This document shows, one piece after another, positions 6,545-6,672 of a stretch of 6,672 nucleotides of DNA (positions are counted from its first letter, which is position 1; each line of letters opens with the position of its first letter). The notes below the pieces were generated by a model. It searched no databases and had not been told where the DNA came from. It worked only from the letters and a program-made list of their open reading frames with translations. Both the position numbers and the translations under genes were made by a program. This DNA is from Brachyspira catarrhinii (GTDB lineage: Bacteria; Spirochaetota; Brachyspiria; Brachyspirales; Brachyspiraceae). The DNA lies in NCBI RefSeq assembly GCF_005518285.1, contig NZ_SJDU01000109.1, positions 1 through 6,672 on the forward strand, read 5' to 3'.

Positions 6545-6569
6545 AGGGCATACAAATAATGCATGCCCT
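6545..6569. terminator. GC-rich hairpin, possible terminator between transcription units
   Basis: AGGGCAT (6545-6551) pairs perfectly with ATGCCCT (6563-6569) around an 11-base loop. On the plus strand the stem is followed by TTTAAAAATT; on the minus strand by AAAATTTT. The T run is short either way and slightly better on the plus strand, yet no plus-strand gene ends here. It lies 20 bases upstream of the lipoprotein promoter. It may end a minus-strand gene beyond the right edge, or be a two-way barrier. Confidence 0.4.
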
Positions 6570-6672
6570 TTTAAAAATTATATTATTAATGAAAGAAGAA
6601 TTAAATAGCTGTTTTAAATTGTGATTATAGTTTATCATAATCTCTTTATTCAAAAAACTTATATAGTTTAGC

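Noticed and set aside
6543..6671. Minus-strand frame open from the right edge for 42 codons to a stop at 6543-6545
   Set aside because: Its codons are plain AT-rich sequence without the make-up of the real genes here, and it runs through the hairpin. A true gene end cannot be excluded without more sequence to the right.

Overview
The window is AT-rich and looks like chromosome from a spirochaete, most likely Brachyspira or a close relative. The clues are the base composition, strong GGAG-type ribosome binding sites, a lipoprotein with a relaxed spirochaete-style lipobox, a lipid A acyltransferase and a large low-complexity orphan protein. The genus is an inference from protein character, not from a database match.

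All five protein-coding genes are on the minus strand and read right to left. In transcription order they are: an LPP20-like outer-membrane lipoprotein (6450-5956); a classical short-chain dehydrogenase of the YdfG type (5912-5133); a 640-residue cytoplasmic protein of unknown function (5065-3143); an LpxL/HtrB-type lipid A acyltransferase with a TTG start (3115-2189); and a membrane-anchored HtrA/DegP serine protease with two PDZ domains (2081-564). The gaps are 43, 67, 27 and 107 bp, with no convincing terminator between the genes. A good sigma-70-like promoter lies just upstream of the first gene, and a strong intrinsic terminator lies just after the last. The simplest reading is one transcription unit, with a possible extra promoter in front of htrA. 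Three of the five products act at the cell envelope: the lipoprotein, lipid A acylation and periplasmic protein quality control.

The left 510 bases hold no gene. They contain a six-unit GCTCG tandem repeat, a consensus minus-strand promoter pointing at that repeat and out of the window, and two adjacent inverted-repeat elements of the GTCATTGC...GTAATGAC kind. The right 190 bases hold the promoter of the lipoprotein gene and one GC-rich hairpin; no gene there can be supported.

The longest open frame overstates the 5' end of two genes. The ribosome binding sites place the starts of the lipoprotein at 6450 and of the 640-residue protein at 5065. I did not find a defence system, mobile element with a transposase, CRISPR array or RNA gene.
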